Notes under the pieces: generated by a model
The model's input: only the letters and a program-made list of their open reading frames with translations
Database searches by the model: none
Told to the model about the DNA's origin: nothing
Source: Setaria digitata
Lineage: Eukaryota; Nematoda; Chromadorea; Rhabditida; Setariidae
Direction: 5' to 3'
Length of the DNA stretch: 64,000 nucleotides
NCBI GenBank assembly: GCA_003640385.1
Contig: RCAB01000115.1
Location: forward strand, 1 to 64,000
Made by a program: the position numbers and the translations under genes
Shown here: positions 50,788 through 64,000 of the stretch, in pieces
Layout of the letters: every line of letters begins with the position of its first letter
Numbering within the stretch: position 1 is the stretch's first letter

Positions 50788-53700
50788 TTAATGATTTACT
50801 GTTGTCAAAGAGTAAACTTTGACAACGATAAATCTACAACTTAATTGAAAAAGCAAGATAAAACTTTTCTCAGTTTTGTTGAAGTCTGATAAAAAACTAA
50901 CAAAAATAATGTTTAATACAGCTATAAGAGTGGTTGTCCACGGGAAACCAATCCACTGAACGCATAAACCACCAACTGTTGGCCCGAAAAATGATCTGAA
51001 GAAAAATTTCAGAGCAAAATGGCCAAGTACTCTTTAAATTTGCTATTTTTTCTTTTCTCAAAAATATACAAAGATGAGCAATGGAGAACTAATAAAAAAT
51101 GGGACATGTTTGCCTACCCAAATGAAAAGGCAGACTGGAAAAGACCAGAAATACAACCGTATGTTTGTAGCGATTCATCGTACCCATATTCACTGTAATA
51201 AATCTTACAAGTCGAAACTATTTTAAAATTTAAGGATAAATTAAACCAATATTAGCAAATTGAACTGCCAAAATAATTTAAAATTATTTTCATGAACAAT
51301 CAAATTATACAGTGCAGTGCTGATAACGCTGAAACGAATGTGTACGTCTTAGGTCATGACACCATTACTTAACCTTCTGCTCAAAAAAAGCACATGATGA
51401 AGATAATTTCAGGTGATTTGAACAGATACATATGATTGATTATAACAGAAATCGATAAGGGAGGCTAGTCTGACAAATTTAGAGTTTCAAGTTATATATT
51501 TAATTACCGTGCCGCATCAATCGACATTTGAAAGGTTGGAATATACAAAGCACTAGCAGCAATGCCAAGTATTCCTAGTCCAACTTCTATCCAATTCAAA
51601 CTTCTGAAAGGTATAATAATTTTTTAGACAAGATGTAGTAATAAGTAAAAAATAAGAAAAGTATGAAAAATTTTTAAATCTTAAAAAGAGAGTGAAAAAT
51701 TATCTTTCGTAGATTGATTTTGACAAGTAGTAAACAATACACAGCCTTCTGTATTGTTTCAGCCCACAGTAAGCTTTACTATTTCCGAAAAAAAAGAAAA
51801 CGTTCTAAAAGTTGTTTGCGAAATGCGAATTCGCAAAGGTAAAATTAAAGTGAGATTACTTGCTAAATAAAAATGCTTCAATGTTGGTTCATTTTCGAGT
51901 AACAATTTACATATTTCTGTCATAAAGTATTGGATAATTTGAATTGATTATATCAGTTAAGACTTGAAGTAACACTAACCTAATGTGCCATTCCAGAGCA
52001 AAAATGAGTGAAAAGATTCAAAGGAAAGACTTACTTCTCGATACTGAGCAAAGGTGACGGTCCAATGATAGTCATACTTAGCACTACTGCCACAACACCA
52101 AAGATTATAATCGCATTGTTACAGCTAAATTTATCGATGATTATACTCCAAAAAGGTGCTGTTATCGTATAAATTCCACCAGACAGCAAGAACATTAAGC
52201 CCACAATAGCTGGCGTAAGTTTGAACTGTAAGATTACTTTGGACATTTTGTAGATTTGTTCATTTCGAAACTGATAGTACCATCCCTCTTTTGCTGTAGC
52301 CTTTGTCTTTGTGTATTTATAATTTTAATTTGTTTTAGTAATGGAAAATGATTAGTTTTTAAGGGAAGATGTATTAGAAACTACTAAACTCAGTCGTTTT
52401 CAGATTAATGAGCTATTTCATTTAGAACAGTGATTGGTCTAACAATAACATGACCAAAAGTGGATTCAATTAATCAAAAGAATTCAAGCAAGAGTAATAA
52501 CAAGTTAATTTCAGAATACTAAATTAATACTCCATGAAAAAATTCATTTTTAGTGTTAGAATATAATTAATCACTAACTAAAATATTATCCACAGCTTGT
52601 CTAACAGCTTTCTTTTATCATTTATTTAATTAAATTATAGACAAAGAGCAGGAAAAAAAGTACCGATTCTAAATGGTCTGCTAAGGTTGGATCGAGGAAA
52701 GATAATGATATGGCGCACATGACTACTGCATAAATCATAATCCACAGTACAGGTATCTTTAGCATTCCTAACATTCCTTTGCCTTCCAATGTCGTTTCAT
52801 CTGTGAAGGGAAATGAGAACTTTAGTAATGAAATATATCAATCACTTTAGCTCAATCTTTTAACTGATCATTTAACAATAAATTAATAGAATAATCATAC
52901 CTTCCATTTTTTCAACCAGAAAATATGCTAATAATCCGAGAAAAAGTAAAATGATTCCAAGTACAAAGAAAGGTAATTGGAAGCCACCGACTTCATAAAG
53001 TATACCACCAAGCAATGGGCCTGCTGTGTTGCCAAGACCAGCAAATGTTTCCATTACACCCTTAAAGCTTCTAATTAAGCAAGATCTTCACTGATGGCTA
53101 CACAAAATGGATCCAGTCATTTTCAAATCTTTAGTTCTATTGATCTGAAAAAATTAAAGCGCAATATGTGCATTATATCGCTTAATATCAGAAAGGACCT
53201 GAATTCGTAATGAGTTTTTATCACTGGATTAATTAACTGCGTAATGATTAGGAGCACAGAAAGCAATTGATAACTTTCATAACAATACATTTTCTATAAA
53301 TGCATAAAATACTACGATTTTTCGATGAGTATAAGAAGATAATTTTAGAATAAACCAAACAATAAAATCCGTACAACAACAATTGCAATTCGTCCTGGAA
53401 AGTATTTAACACCGATTGCAAATGACGATGTTACGAAGGCAGCATCACCGATAGCTTCCACTGCTCGAAGAGCCATCGAGGACCAGAAGAACAAGGACGA
53501 TGACTCGATGTAATTTAAGAATCTTCAAGTAAATTAGACGGAAATGTGTCAGCAGTTTTAAGAACTTTACTAATTAATAATTTCCTTAAAACAAGCAGAA
53601 AGGAACGAACCCAAAAAGTATAGCAGTGATGCCAGTAACGCTGATCCCAGAAACGAACATTCTTTTAGAACCCACTACAACCATCTAAAAACAGTTCAGT

Positions 53701-56489
53701 AGTTAGTTGTGAGGAAATATTATGTATGAAACTAATTAAACTTCTATTTAAGTTCCAATTAACACCCTTTCTTTCTTCCAAAATAAAGGATTGAAAGTCA
53801 AACAAAATTAAATTTTTCTTTTTTTCTCCAAAACTTAAGAATTGAGACTGAACGTACATATTTGCCAAATAATGGTGCAACGAAAAACATCACTAGCTCG
53901 AAAACGCCGAATACTACACCTGTCTCAAAACTTTTTAAGCCTTTGATTTTCGCCTGAAATGTCCAAAATTCCGGAACTATTTTGTTATTTTTTAACTTTA
54001 TAAAGTAAATTTAGCCAAAGTTGAATTGTGTGACATGGAATCCTCTACAATTATTTTTAGTCTTGCTTCAAATGGATAAATGATAACGATAATCTGAAAA
54101 AGTTTCAAGTTCTGTTTGCATGGATCATCCTAAGAGTATCGAATCATTTTAAACCAACCTCATTTGAGTAAAATGGCGCAATGCAACTATAAGCAGTAGT
54201 ACTACCAAGATTTGCCATTGATAGTATACAAATTGTTATCCAGTCCTTGGCGGTCAGGGAAGATAATTTAGCAAATGTTGTTTCGTAACTACTGCTATTA
54301 ACATCGGTGCGAATTTTATGTCCAATAATTCCTTTATCCAAACTGCAAAGAATAATCAAAGTGTTGAACTGTATCTTAAGTTAATAGCATCTAGACTTCG
54401 TCTTACTTTCGACTAAAAGCTCCTCAAGTATTGTTTTAATGGATGAAAAAGGTAAGTTAAATTCCTTTAGCTTCAAAAATAAACTTTGAAAAATCAAATT
54501 CTGTCACGTTTTGGTTTAGATTTTACTAAAATGATTCATAAAAACCAATTATTTATGCTGCATATTTTAATTCCACATAATTAACTTCCTTAATTTTATG
54601 AAAAGTATCAATAGATTTAAACCTCTCACTATCGTTACTGTCAGCCGACTTTTTCTGCAGTCTTTCTTCTTGGACCTTCACGTGGATACTGCCATACCCC
54701 ACGTGACTTTTACGTGAGCCACAAGCACCGCGTGGGATTGTAAGTTTGTCGAATTCAATTGGTATTTGCGCCGCAATTGGCATAAATGGAGGTGCGATAC
54801 CTGGCCTAAAATTTAATGATTTGAAATTATATTTAATTTATTCATAACATTTCACATCTGCTATGCAGTTTTTCTTAACATCTTAATACATTAATTTTCA
54901 GTAGTAGGACACCAAATAATTGATTGCTTTGGAGATTGATAGTTCGATTTCGATAGTTTCCTTGAACATTTTAAAACTATTCAAATATTCCATAATATTG
55001 TAATGATACTTCGCTCACTATTGTCACCTGCTCTGTAGAAGAGAGAACTAATATATTTGTTTTAAACTTATTACTTATATGTATTACTTTTCAATTCTTA
55101 AAATTAATTCTCTTGCTAGTTCTATTCCTTTAACTTTCCCCCATCTCCTTTTTCTGTGCTTCAGGTGTTTTCTTGTTTCCTGGATCATAAATTATATTTT
55201 AAAAAAATATGCGTACAAAAAGGATTGAATTTTATGAAAACCTTTTCTTAAATAAAATTTTTGTGTTGTGTGCACCATAAATGTCGAGGAAAAATAGAAA
55301 AGAAATAAAAAATACTTTTCTTTCCTAATTCGAACTTCTTTTTTATTAGTAATGAATGCAAATATAATGCTTAGCGAAATTGGAGTTTTCAAACTAAAAG
55401 AATATTAAATAATTCTTTCGCTGATTTCGTTTTGTTCCAATTGGCGATATCGACGATGTCATCAGCTACATAATTTCAATCTGTCAAATTATTTCTCATT
55501 TTTTAAAATAATATTTCATATTGCTCAACTTATGATTGCTACAATGATTTTACAAAGATCTAATGTGAAAAAACAAGTAGAACTAACAATTTGTGAGAAA
55601 AATAGGCCAATACTTTTTAATATTCTGTGTATTAATTCTTCTATACCTCCACAGCCTTATTTTAACTTCCATTAACCATTAGTGATTGACTGCACTTTCA
55701 TGTGCACAGGTATATTCTTTTCAGTGATCAAATTAATCCAAATCAGAATTAAAGTCCAGGATATTAAGATTGCTACAAATATGTAGGCGAGTAACAGCAA
55801 TTAATTAATACATGACACTCACAGATTCTGATTTTCTATGATCAAGAGATTGTCAAATACTGATCATATCAGTAGAGATTATCAAGAAATAACTATAGAA
55901 AGCATCCCATAAAACAAACTGATTAAAGAGAAAATATTTACCATGCATATTTTCATTTGGAAAAAAGAAACTTCTTGCTAAGAAAGTATGCAGGCTTCTA
56001 TGACCATTTCTTTCAACCTCCTTAACGCGAAGTCCTAGAATCTTATGCAAACTTTTTATGCAAGTGCTAAGTTGCAAAATGAATCACTTGTAATGGTAAA
56101 ATGAAGAATGGTTAAGATCGAGGAGTATGTCATCGGTCTAAAAATCTGAAGAAAGTCAAGGTGATTCATCTAACAATTGATAGTATGCTAGATGCGATTT
56201 TTTTGGAAAGTAATGCAGAGAAATACCGTTCGTGCCTAATTCGCAAGCTGTGAAGTGAGAACTTCGTTCTTCCAGTGATACATGGCAAATCTTGATAGCT
56301 TTTTGACAAAAGTTTCGTCGTTACACCTTTACCGAAACCATTCTCTACCATATTCCTGTCAACTTGTCGTTCTTCCTTCACATCATAAAATCTCTGATTC
56401 ATATCATCTTGCAGTTTTTTAGGGTCCAAAACCAACGAAACATCCATTGCATCTGTACATTCATCAGCATATATTTCGATATTAGACAT
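50788..56489 (-). CDS. Major facilitator superfamily transporter, SLC18B1-like
   Basis: Twelve exons close in phase to 604 residues: 56489-56227, 54805-54623, 54342-54159, 53953-53858, 53684-53611, 53522-53375, 53060-52901, 52800-52664, 52225-52035, 51603-51508, 51192-51118 and 50995-50788 (TAA). Residues 1 to about 170 form a hydrophilic N-terminal extension; the transporter core follows with about 12 membrane segments. Family marks are WITICILSMANLG and CIAPFYSNE in TM1, PLFGKY at the TM2-3 loop, ETFAGLGNTAGPLLGGILYE in TM5, TYGCISGLFQSAFSFG and GPTVGGLCVQWIGFPW near TM11. SLC18B1 is a vesicular polyamine transporter in mammals; the nematode substrate cannot be read from sequence. Two acceptors (53523-, 53061-) end in AAG rather than CAG/TAG. 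The N-terminal extension rests on joining exon 1 across a 1.4-kb intron, supported by phase only. Confidence 0.9.
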
Positions 56490-59400
56490 GTGCTTATTGT
56501 TCTCGCTGCTGATTTTATTGTTTCAACCCTTACTGTTCTGTCATCTGATGACTTCAATTCAAAAATACAAAATTCGTTCATCCGTCGTGTTTTGAAATAT
56601 TTTCAGCGGAATGATAATGCACGTTTAAGTTGTATCGCAGTAGTCACTTTGAACCATTCTATAAGAGCAGCAATTTGAATTTTTATCCGGTTCAAACATT
56701 GATCAGACAGTGGAGTACAAATGTAAGAGAAGTTTGTATAAATGAAAGCATACCTTAGATAGCTCTATTTATAGGCGAAAAATAATAAGTAAATGAGAAT
56801 AAGGACTTAAAAAATAAAATGCTTATAAATTGTCATAAATTATAACACAAATTTTTTAGGAAAATGAAATTGGAATATAGATAGAAAAACTGGAATTGCG
56901 AATTCGTAAAGTTATTTCAATTTTTCTTGATTTCAACCACTGATTTTATTATCCTAACTTTGGGTTGCAGTTGAAGAAAAAGAACGGCTTTCGTCACAGT
57001 CATTTACAAAATCATGAAAAAATCAGTGAAATTTTCAAAATTTTGTTATGGTTGATATGTGAAGTTATATATCTTATATAGCAGCTACACAATATTAAAA
57101 ATGCAAAGTTCATCGATGAAAAGCATTCCAAAAGTTCATATTTCATTTATATGCAAATATTGGTCTCAAAATTCCGTTATTTTAAATTTAAATTTGCTAC
57201 TACTGCAGAGAAACTGCGGTATTTCGAGAAATATGATTATAAAGATATCAATTCATGCCGAGCATATATATTCGAGATTGTGTCGAAAGAATAAACAATG
57301 ATGAGGTTCAGGAGAAAAGTAGATTTACTACTGGTTTATAAATTTAAGCTTGCTCAATCTCTCATTTTTAAGTAACGAATAATGTCGAAATTCTGCAGTT
57401 AAGAGAAAGTAATCAGTAAAAATTTGCAATGTTTAAAAATTTAGAAAAAAGCTACCAACATTTTTTAAGAATATTTGCTTGCCTTTTTGCTGCTCTATTT
57501 CACGAAATTAGTTGAGTATTACTGAAATATCAATTCCTGGTTTTTAGAACCCCTTAAGAGTAAATTCATCGGAAATTTGGTTGATGTTTTGCTAATTTGG
57601 CTTCACCGTTGCTCGAAAATATTGATATTACAGGTGATAAACAAAACAATACACTAATATAATATAAATAAAGTCGAATAATGAAACAGAAACGATTGGA
57701 TCGTTTGTAAGAAGCTTACATGAAATAAGTCGAGAATAAACTGTGTGCCTTATTAAAATACTCAAGCAAATCAAATTGGATTTCTCAGTTCTATTTATAA
57801 CAGCCAAAGTTATTTTGTTTTATTTCAGTGAAATAATTTTAATTAAATTTATTCTATAGCAATTCCTCAGGTAATTCAATACTTTATAGAAGAAAAAAGC
57901 CAATCCCAAGAAAATATTTATATTAAAATGAATTAAAAATGCATTGAAATAGATATTTGTGGTTTTGTGACCTTACCTCCAAATTCTAAAACTTTAATTA
58001 GTTCCGAATTTATTTCAGAAAATGAAAAACAAAAATATTGAAAGAGATAAAATTGAAGTCAAACGGTGCATATTACGTTGTCAGTAATGTCTTATAAATG
58101 ATAACAAAATTATAGAACGGATTAAACAGATTACAGTGCAGACAAGCTTGGACTGAACATACACTTACCAAATTCTTATTTCTGAAAAAGATAGAAGAGA
58201 AGAAATTGTGATATGAATCGTTTGGAGTTACTGCGAAAGCATCGTGGGGTTCACATTGATTTTATTCAGTTTTGAAATAATTTATTGGATTTCATATGGT
58301 ATTTCAATTGATTCGTTTATCATTTCCGGTTGTTTTCATTATCTCCCAATAAAAATAATTTGAATTTGAGAAAACAACACAGGGAGGGAGTGAGAAATAT
58401 ACCGATAGGATAAACAGTTCTGATGGAGACTTATTATTTAACTAATTATTCGTCGTTCTAGAAATGAAGAATGATTAGTTAAATTTCTTAACTCTTTTTT
58501 AATTAGTGTCACAAGGTGAGAGTTCAAAAATGGCAAAAGCTTAGCATTTATCAATGGCACAGCTTAGCAATATTTTCCTGAGAGATGTGAAATTGCTGTT
58601 GTTTCCACAATGGTTAAATTAATTGAAATTAATTGACGAATGAAATTTGTCTTCAGTTAACGATGAATGACTGATGTAATATAGGGCATTATGAAATAAT
58701 CATGAGGTTCACGATAACAACGAGTAGTTTGTGAAAGAATTGAAAAACTGATCTTTGTTCTTGAATGACATCTAATTGCCTCTTAAGTTTAGATTTAGAC
58801 AAGAACTGAATTGCCAAAGACGGTTTCCAAAGTAGAAACTGGTAGTTCGTAAAAATGATTTGTTTAATTAAAATGGCAGCGAAGGAGTAGAGCACCTTAA
58901 GAAGATAAGAAAATATATAAGTGGAGAGAAAGAAGTGTTTAATGATAACACTTGTACATAGAGTAATACAATTAATTATTGATCGTATCAATGGATATTA
59001 TTAAAACTTTAATTTAAAGTGATATGAACTGTAATGATAATTATGTCAAGAGTGATAAATCCTTAAGCGTAAACATCGCCTTCCAAATAACACCTCAAAA
59101 ATTGAAATTATTTTGAAAAGCAATCAAGAAACAAACAGTTGAAGTGGAACAGAAGGACTGATTGCTCCAGCATAATGTCGAATTGGTCGTCTGTCCGCCC
59201 TTTCCCTGTATATATATAATTGTTCTCGGAGGCACTTTTCTCGACACGCCGTTAGTGTGATTGAAAACACGTAAAAAACACATCTGTGATATTTTGCAAG
59301 TGATAAGAAATCTCGACGATTGAATAATTCAGGAAATTATCACTTCCCTTATCACTGGAGTCAAACATTTCTAGTGATAAAATTCGGTGACGTGTGACAT

Positions 59401-61049
59401 TGCGACTCAGCGAGATTAATCTGAGTTGATATCCAAGGTCCTGATATCCTGATACTCAATCTCAATTTATCAACAAACAGTCCTAGTATTAAATTAATGA
59501 AATGTGATTTGATCCTCTTCTATAAAATTGAGATTGATTTTAAGACTTGGCATATCAAAACCTTCTTCAAACCTAATTTCATTAACATTTTCATTGAAAA
59601 TTATTTCATTTCACGTCTCAGTAAGAAGTAGTTTACAATCTAAATTTTTAAAGAATTTCTGCTTGTAATTTTATTTTTTCTTGAATTTACGATATTTACT
59701 AAAGGTATAAAAAGGTTCAATATAACGATATTAGTAAAGGCTAACTGTCCTTAAAAAATTAGTACCGAAAGAACTGTTGACAACTGTTCGGGATAGATAA
59801 AAACTTGATTACCCTACGATTTTTAATAAACATTTTTTATTTCCTTCTGAATCAAAATTATTTTTGAATAAACATCAACTACCGAAGATGTCTCTGCTTT
59901 AAAAAACTTGCGAATTTTCTCAAACAGTAATGTGCAGGTCAAAAATATTGAATACGCTAGGAAAATCGACTTTGCTGCGAAATAAAATCAAAGAAGAGAT
60001 TCTAAAATCCTTTAAAAGTTCTTTAAAAGAAAAGTAGTGATAAACGGTAGCAAAAAAAAGAAAGAAAGCCTGAAGAGGTCCTTCCGGAGCAAACAAATTA
60101 AAATTATAATCAGTTAGAAAATGAAATTAAACGTTTCTAAGTTTGAGCTCTAAAATTAACTATTTTTTGAAGGGTATTAATTGCTAAACGGAAAGATGCG
60201 GAACTTCATAAAAAGTTCAGTCGATAATAGTTAGAAAGTAAAACAGTCGTATATATTTTTCCCTTTTGATTTATCAAGAAATCACTTTTTAGTTTTACTG
60301 AATTGAAGAATATAATTCAATGAGCACCCTAAAAACTTAGCTAAAATTGATTAAATTAAGTAAACAAATGAGAACTTTCTCATATCAGGTGACTAAGTAT
60401 TTAGAGCTAACCCGAAATATAATCCAAAATTTTAACCACTTCAAGCATTATCAGTTTCCATTATCTAAAGATTTAGAAGATAGTAAGTAATAGTAACATT
60501 ATTTTCATAGCTCATTTATTACTTTTTTTAATGATGCAGCGAACAGTCCGATATTTTAATATATATCTTCAAAACTAGGTAAACAGTTATTCAGTTACTA
60601 GGGAGCAGATTTCGTTGGCTCTTATCTAGATTTAAAGTTATTTTCAAACTCACCTAAAACTCATTGTTTTGAACTTTCCCAAACACTCGAATATACTCAG
60701 GCAATGAACTTTCTGCTCAGTAACGGAACTTTTCCAACTATTTTCAAAAGTTCGAGTAAAACTTAAAATTAGTTCGATTCACAATTTTTATATGCCACGT
60801 AAGTATGATTCATTCTAGGAATTCAAAGCTCTCATTGCTTACCTAACTGAACTCAATTCTGCGCATATCCTTTTGAACTAAGTAGTGCATTTAGTTGATT
60901 TTGTGCCATTTTATTATGTTCTAGAAGATAGAACTCACTGATAGTGTTAATTGTCAATTTATCAAATTTTCCAGACTTTTTGTAGCTTATCAAATCTCAT
61001 TTATATGAATAACTAGTTGTTGAAAACTTTTTTCAGAGAATTAAGTTAC

Positions 61050-61202
61050 CAAAATTTCCGGATTCTCGAAATATTTTTTCCATTCCCTCTTTTCCATCTT
61101 CTCTCATCAGTATCACTATTTGATATTCCCATGCTTGGTCCAGTGCCGTCATCATCCGTTGGTGACATGATGTTCGAATATAGTCCACTGCTTGTTGTTG
61201 AA
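61050..61202 (-). CDS. Orphan internal exon, Ser/Thr/Asp-rich, unrecognised
   Basis: Acceptor GAGTTTTAG at 61203 and donor GTAACT after 61050 bound a 153-nt exon reading STTSSGLYSNIMSPTDDDG, then TGPSMGISNSDTDERRWKRG. The composition is that of a disordered linker in a regulatory or nuclear protein and stands out from the AT-rich surroundings. Flanking exons would lie above 61202 and below 61050, probably across long introns; none was identified. The + strand is also open here but reads as hydrophobic AT-biased sequence. Confidence 0.38.
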
Positions 61203-61484
61203 CTAAAACTCAACTTAGAAAGATTCAGATTACCCGAGCATTGGAATTTCAATTGATCAATTACTTACATTGACTGGGATATAAACTAATTTAACTTGTA
61301 ACTAATCAAAAGGAATTTGGAATTTATTAATTGACAAAAAAACAAACTGCGAAGGGCTGAGGAGCAGGTTTCGTTCCTCCTTCATTAGCACGCTATAGTG
61401 AACTTCCTGAATTTTAGCTTACCATTACTGCATGAACACCCACAGTAGCATCTCATTTCTCGATAAATTTATAAAGTTTAATTA

Positions 61485-61543
61485 CAATTTTTAGAATACA
61501 AATAATTAAATATTTCAATTTTTAGAATACAAGTAATTAAATA
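61485..61543. repeat. Two tandem copies of a 31-bp unit
   Basis: CAATTTTTAGAATACAARTA begins at 61485 and again at 61516. Confidence 0.85.
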
Positions 61544-62962
61544 ACAAATGTAAAAATTTGCTGGACATTTGGTAAGGGTCCATTGCGCCTAATACTGTTC
61601 CTTAAATTTCAAGAAGTAATTTAAGAAACTAAAAATGGTAGATGGCAGTTATATAAATCACAAATTGTTTTTTTATTACTTGCTATCATCAATCGATATA
61701 TCCCAGTAGAATAAGTATCTATTAATACATTTAACAAATATTACATGAACTTGACAGTGAATAAACTTTTTGAGAAGAAATTAGTTTCCAAAATCTATTT
61801 AAAACAGTGTTTATATCAGTGATTAGGAGGTGATAATAGAATCCTATGAATTAAATGATATAACCTGCAAATTGTGCATGCAGTTATAGCCGAAAACATA
61901 CATTTGTTGCACGATTAGGTATGATTCAAGTGATGGCGTCAGAATGATAACTGTGGCTAAGTATTATTGATACGGTTCTTTGCGAGTGAAGTGATCAGTG
62001 GAATTAAAATCTAGAGATTAAGCATGGTTTAATTCAGAGAAGAGAAATCAATGTTTCTTCAGAAATTCAGAAGAGTATTCAGGTAAAGAATGGTGCGAAA
62101 GAGCAATGGTGTCATGGTGATAAATTATCAGTATATTCTATTAAAACGAGTGAATCACAAAATTTGAAATGAAACAGAAGGAAAAAATAAAACAGATTCG
62201 GAATTACAAAATCACACGTACAAACAACACGTACGACTTGCAATGATGATAAAGGAAGCATTGGAGTGTGCGTGAAGGGTAGTGTTTTACCGATAAGATT
62301 TTGAGTGATAAGAAGGGTGTGAATCGACTCGTTGAATAGAAAACACAAAAATATTAGTAGCAGATGAGCAGTAGAGCTGGAATTGATAAGAGAGTTATCA
62401 AACTGATAAGTTTCTTGATTAATAAGGTAGTGTAGAAACTGATTTTAGTAGAACTATTCGATTCTTTGCTTATTTAATCTAAACAATATATCAGAATTGT
62501 TAATAAATATGCCTATTTATATGTTTTCTGTAAATATTTCCTTTTACAAAAAAAGAAAAAGAAAGAAATAAAAAATAGAAATTTTTAAAGAAATTAAACT
62601 TAGCAGTCTTTATGGGCTCATTATCCTTATCATTTTTAATTGCCAACATGTGGAATGCATTGCAAAAGCTATATATATGATGGCTTCTGAAGAGTATTAC
62701 AGCTTGAACTAAAATAAAAAAAATGAGATCATTGGATTTATTAAAAGGTATATTTACAGTATTCCATACCAAATTTCATGCTGACTACCTAAGATTACTT
62801 TTGTAATTTTGGCAATTTTGAAAGGTGTTTATTAGCCAAGAAAAAATAATGAAGATGAATTGATGATATGAATTATTATCAGAAAAAAATTAGTGAACAT
62901 TTCATTTCATTTCTGTTATTTCAATCAAGCGATGATATTTTCTAATTTTGAAAAGTCAGTTT

Positions 62963-63116
62963 CAAGTAGCTTTCACGGCAGAAGATAGATAAAGTAATTT
63001 AACTCTTAATGTTGACTTAACACGGAACATATGAAGTGGTNCCAAGTAGCTTTCACGGCAGAAGATAAAGTAATTTAACTCTTAATGTTGACTTAACACG
63101 GAACATATGAAGTGGT
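62963..63116. repeat. Duplicated about 75-bp block on both sides of a single N
   Basis: The block starting CAAGTAGCTTTCACGGC runs 62963-63040, then N at 63041, then the same block at 63043-63116 missing only a 4-bp GATA. This is the typical signature of two contig ends that overlap but were joined with a gap character. Confidence 0.9.
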
Positions 63117-64000
63117 ATGTTAGCAATTTTTGACACTTTTTTTTTTTTTTGTTTCTATCGAGGCTGTCGCATCGCTCATTTCATGTTTTAGCTTCTTAAC
63201 CTTTTCAATTTTTCAGAATCAGAATTCTTAATGGGCAGAACTTCAAGTCTTTCTTTATTTTAGCGACCTTTATTTTACCATAGCAGCTTTTCACAAAGAT
63301 TGAGTTGTGACATTCAGTGAATTATTTGTTTCTTTTTAAATCCGAATTTTACAGTGCGCATTCAAAGATTTCGAAAAAATTTTGAAAATAAAGTGCTACA
63401 AATTGGTTTGCATAAAACTTAGAATGGCTGAAACTAACACCAAATTTATAAATATGATTACACAGTCAAACAACGATAACATTTTGCTCTCACCAATAAA
63501 AAGCCGCAAAAATTTTTCGAAAAAGGTTTGAAAAAGAATTTCATCAGTAAAAATGAAGATTATGAGAACAGTGGAAAACATAATAAATAAGGAAGGGTCA
63601 GTATTTGGAGTGGTAAGCCTTGGATTTATCAATATAGTTGCAATAAGAGATTAATTAAAATATTGCAAGTGGCTGCGCAATTAGCGATAGATAATAGAAC
63701 AAGATACACTGGAAATAGAGCATATTTCTTTGATGTGTGGGTTCTCGTTCATTTTCAGTTGAAATCTTATAAAGGAAATCGGCAATCCTTTTTCAGTATA
63801 GCAGTGATTTTATCTGTCTATGTAATTAGCAATAATTTGTGTATATCACTGGCGCTGCATTTCCTTTCTTATCAAAATATTATGCTACTATTGGTGTTTG
63901 CCATATAAAAATCAGAAATTTGGCTTAGTGCAAGTGGGAATAAAAGAAACATACAGGAGCACTTTATCACAACATTCCACTCTTCCGAACAGTGCGAAAA

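Larger units (their letters stand above)
56490..64000. other. 7.5-kb AT-rich interval with one orphan exon
   Basis: Apart from the exon at 61050-61202 nothing is supportable. A higher-GC patch at 59140-59280 is open in two minus-strand frames and contains a TATATATAA stretch, so it could be a promoter region or exon, but no splice partners were found. A 31-bp tandem repeat lies at 61485-61543, and an assembly gap at 63041. Confidence 0.5.

Noticed and set aside
1..64000. tRNA, rRNA, CRISPR and operon-type features
   Set aside because: No tRNA B-box with a matching A-box, no rRNA-like segment and no spaced direct-repeat array was seen; the genes are monocistronic eukaryotic units as far as can be judged.

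Overview
The window looks like nuclear DNA of a nematode, most likely a clade III / filarial-type worm. This is an inference from strong AT bias (roughly two thirds AT by eye), many short exons with GTAAG..TTTCAG-type introns, long AT-rich intergenic stretches, an acceptor just upstream of two start codons (fitting spliced-leader trans-splicing), and the families present. Nothing bacterial or viral was seen. Exon models were built by hand from splice sites, reading-frame phase and homology recalled from memory; no alignment or search could be run.

Layout. 1-3749 (+): 3' part of a large coiled-coil protein gene, cut by the window edge. 6122-7238 (-): small proline-rich gene with two PPPPY motifs. 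8540-8662 (-): an isolated terminal exon. 11624-19193 (-): a gene of about 17 exons for an unrecognised protein of about 650 aa; its first exon was not found. 20642-24494 (+): complete TFIIH subunit p62 (GTF2H1), divergent from the previous gene, 12 exons, one GC-AG intron. 25762-26759 (-): a chain of tiny exons that may be the end of a gene. 28120-28980 (-): a two-exon, 90-aa Crumbs3-like polarity protein. 37257-42266 (-): an integrin beta-like surface protein that keeps PSI, hybrid and four I-EGF modules but has no beta-I domain, no beta-tail, no integrin cytoplasmic tail, and ends in an acidic stalk plus a GPI-type hydrophobic end. 50788-56489 (-): a 604-aa major-facilitator transporter of the SLC18B1 type with a long N-terminal extension. 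61050-61202 (-): one orphan exon. The rest is AT-rich non-coding sequence with microsatellites, small tandem repeats and fold-back structures.

The genes do not form one pathway. They are unrelated neighbours: transcription/repair (p62), epithelial polarity (Crumbs3-like), cell surface (integrin-like) and transport (MFS).

The best candidate for something undescribed is the integrin beta-like gene. Two AT-microsatellite fold-backs with the same unusual architecture (18.1 kb and 41.1 kb) are the most interesting structural signal, and could be either template-switch products or assembly artefacts.
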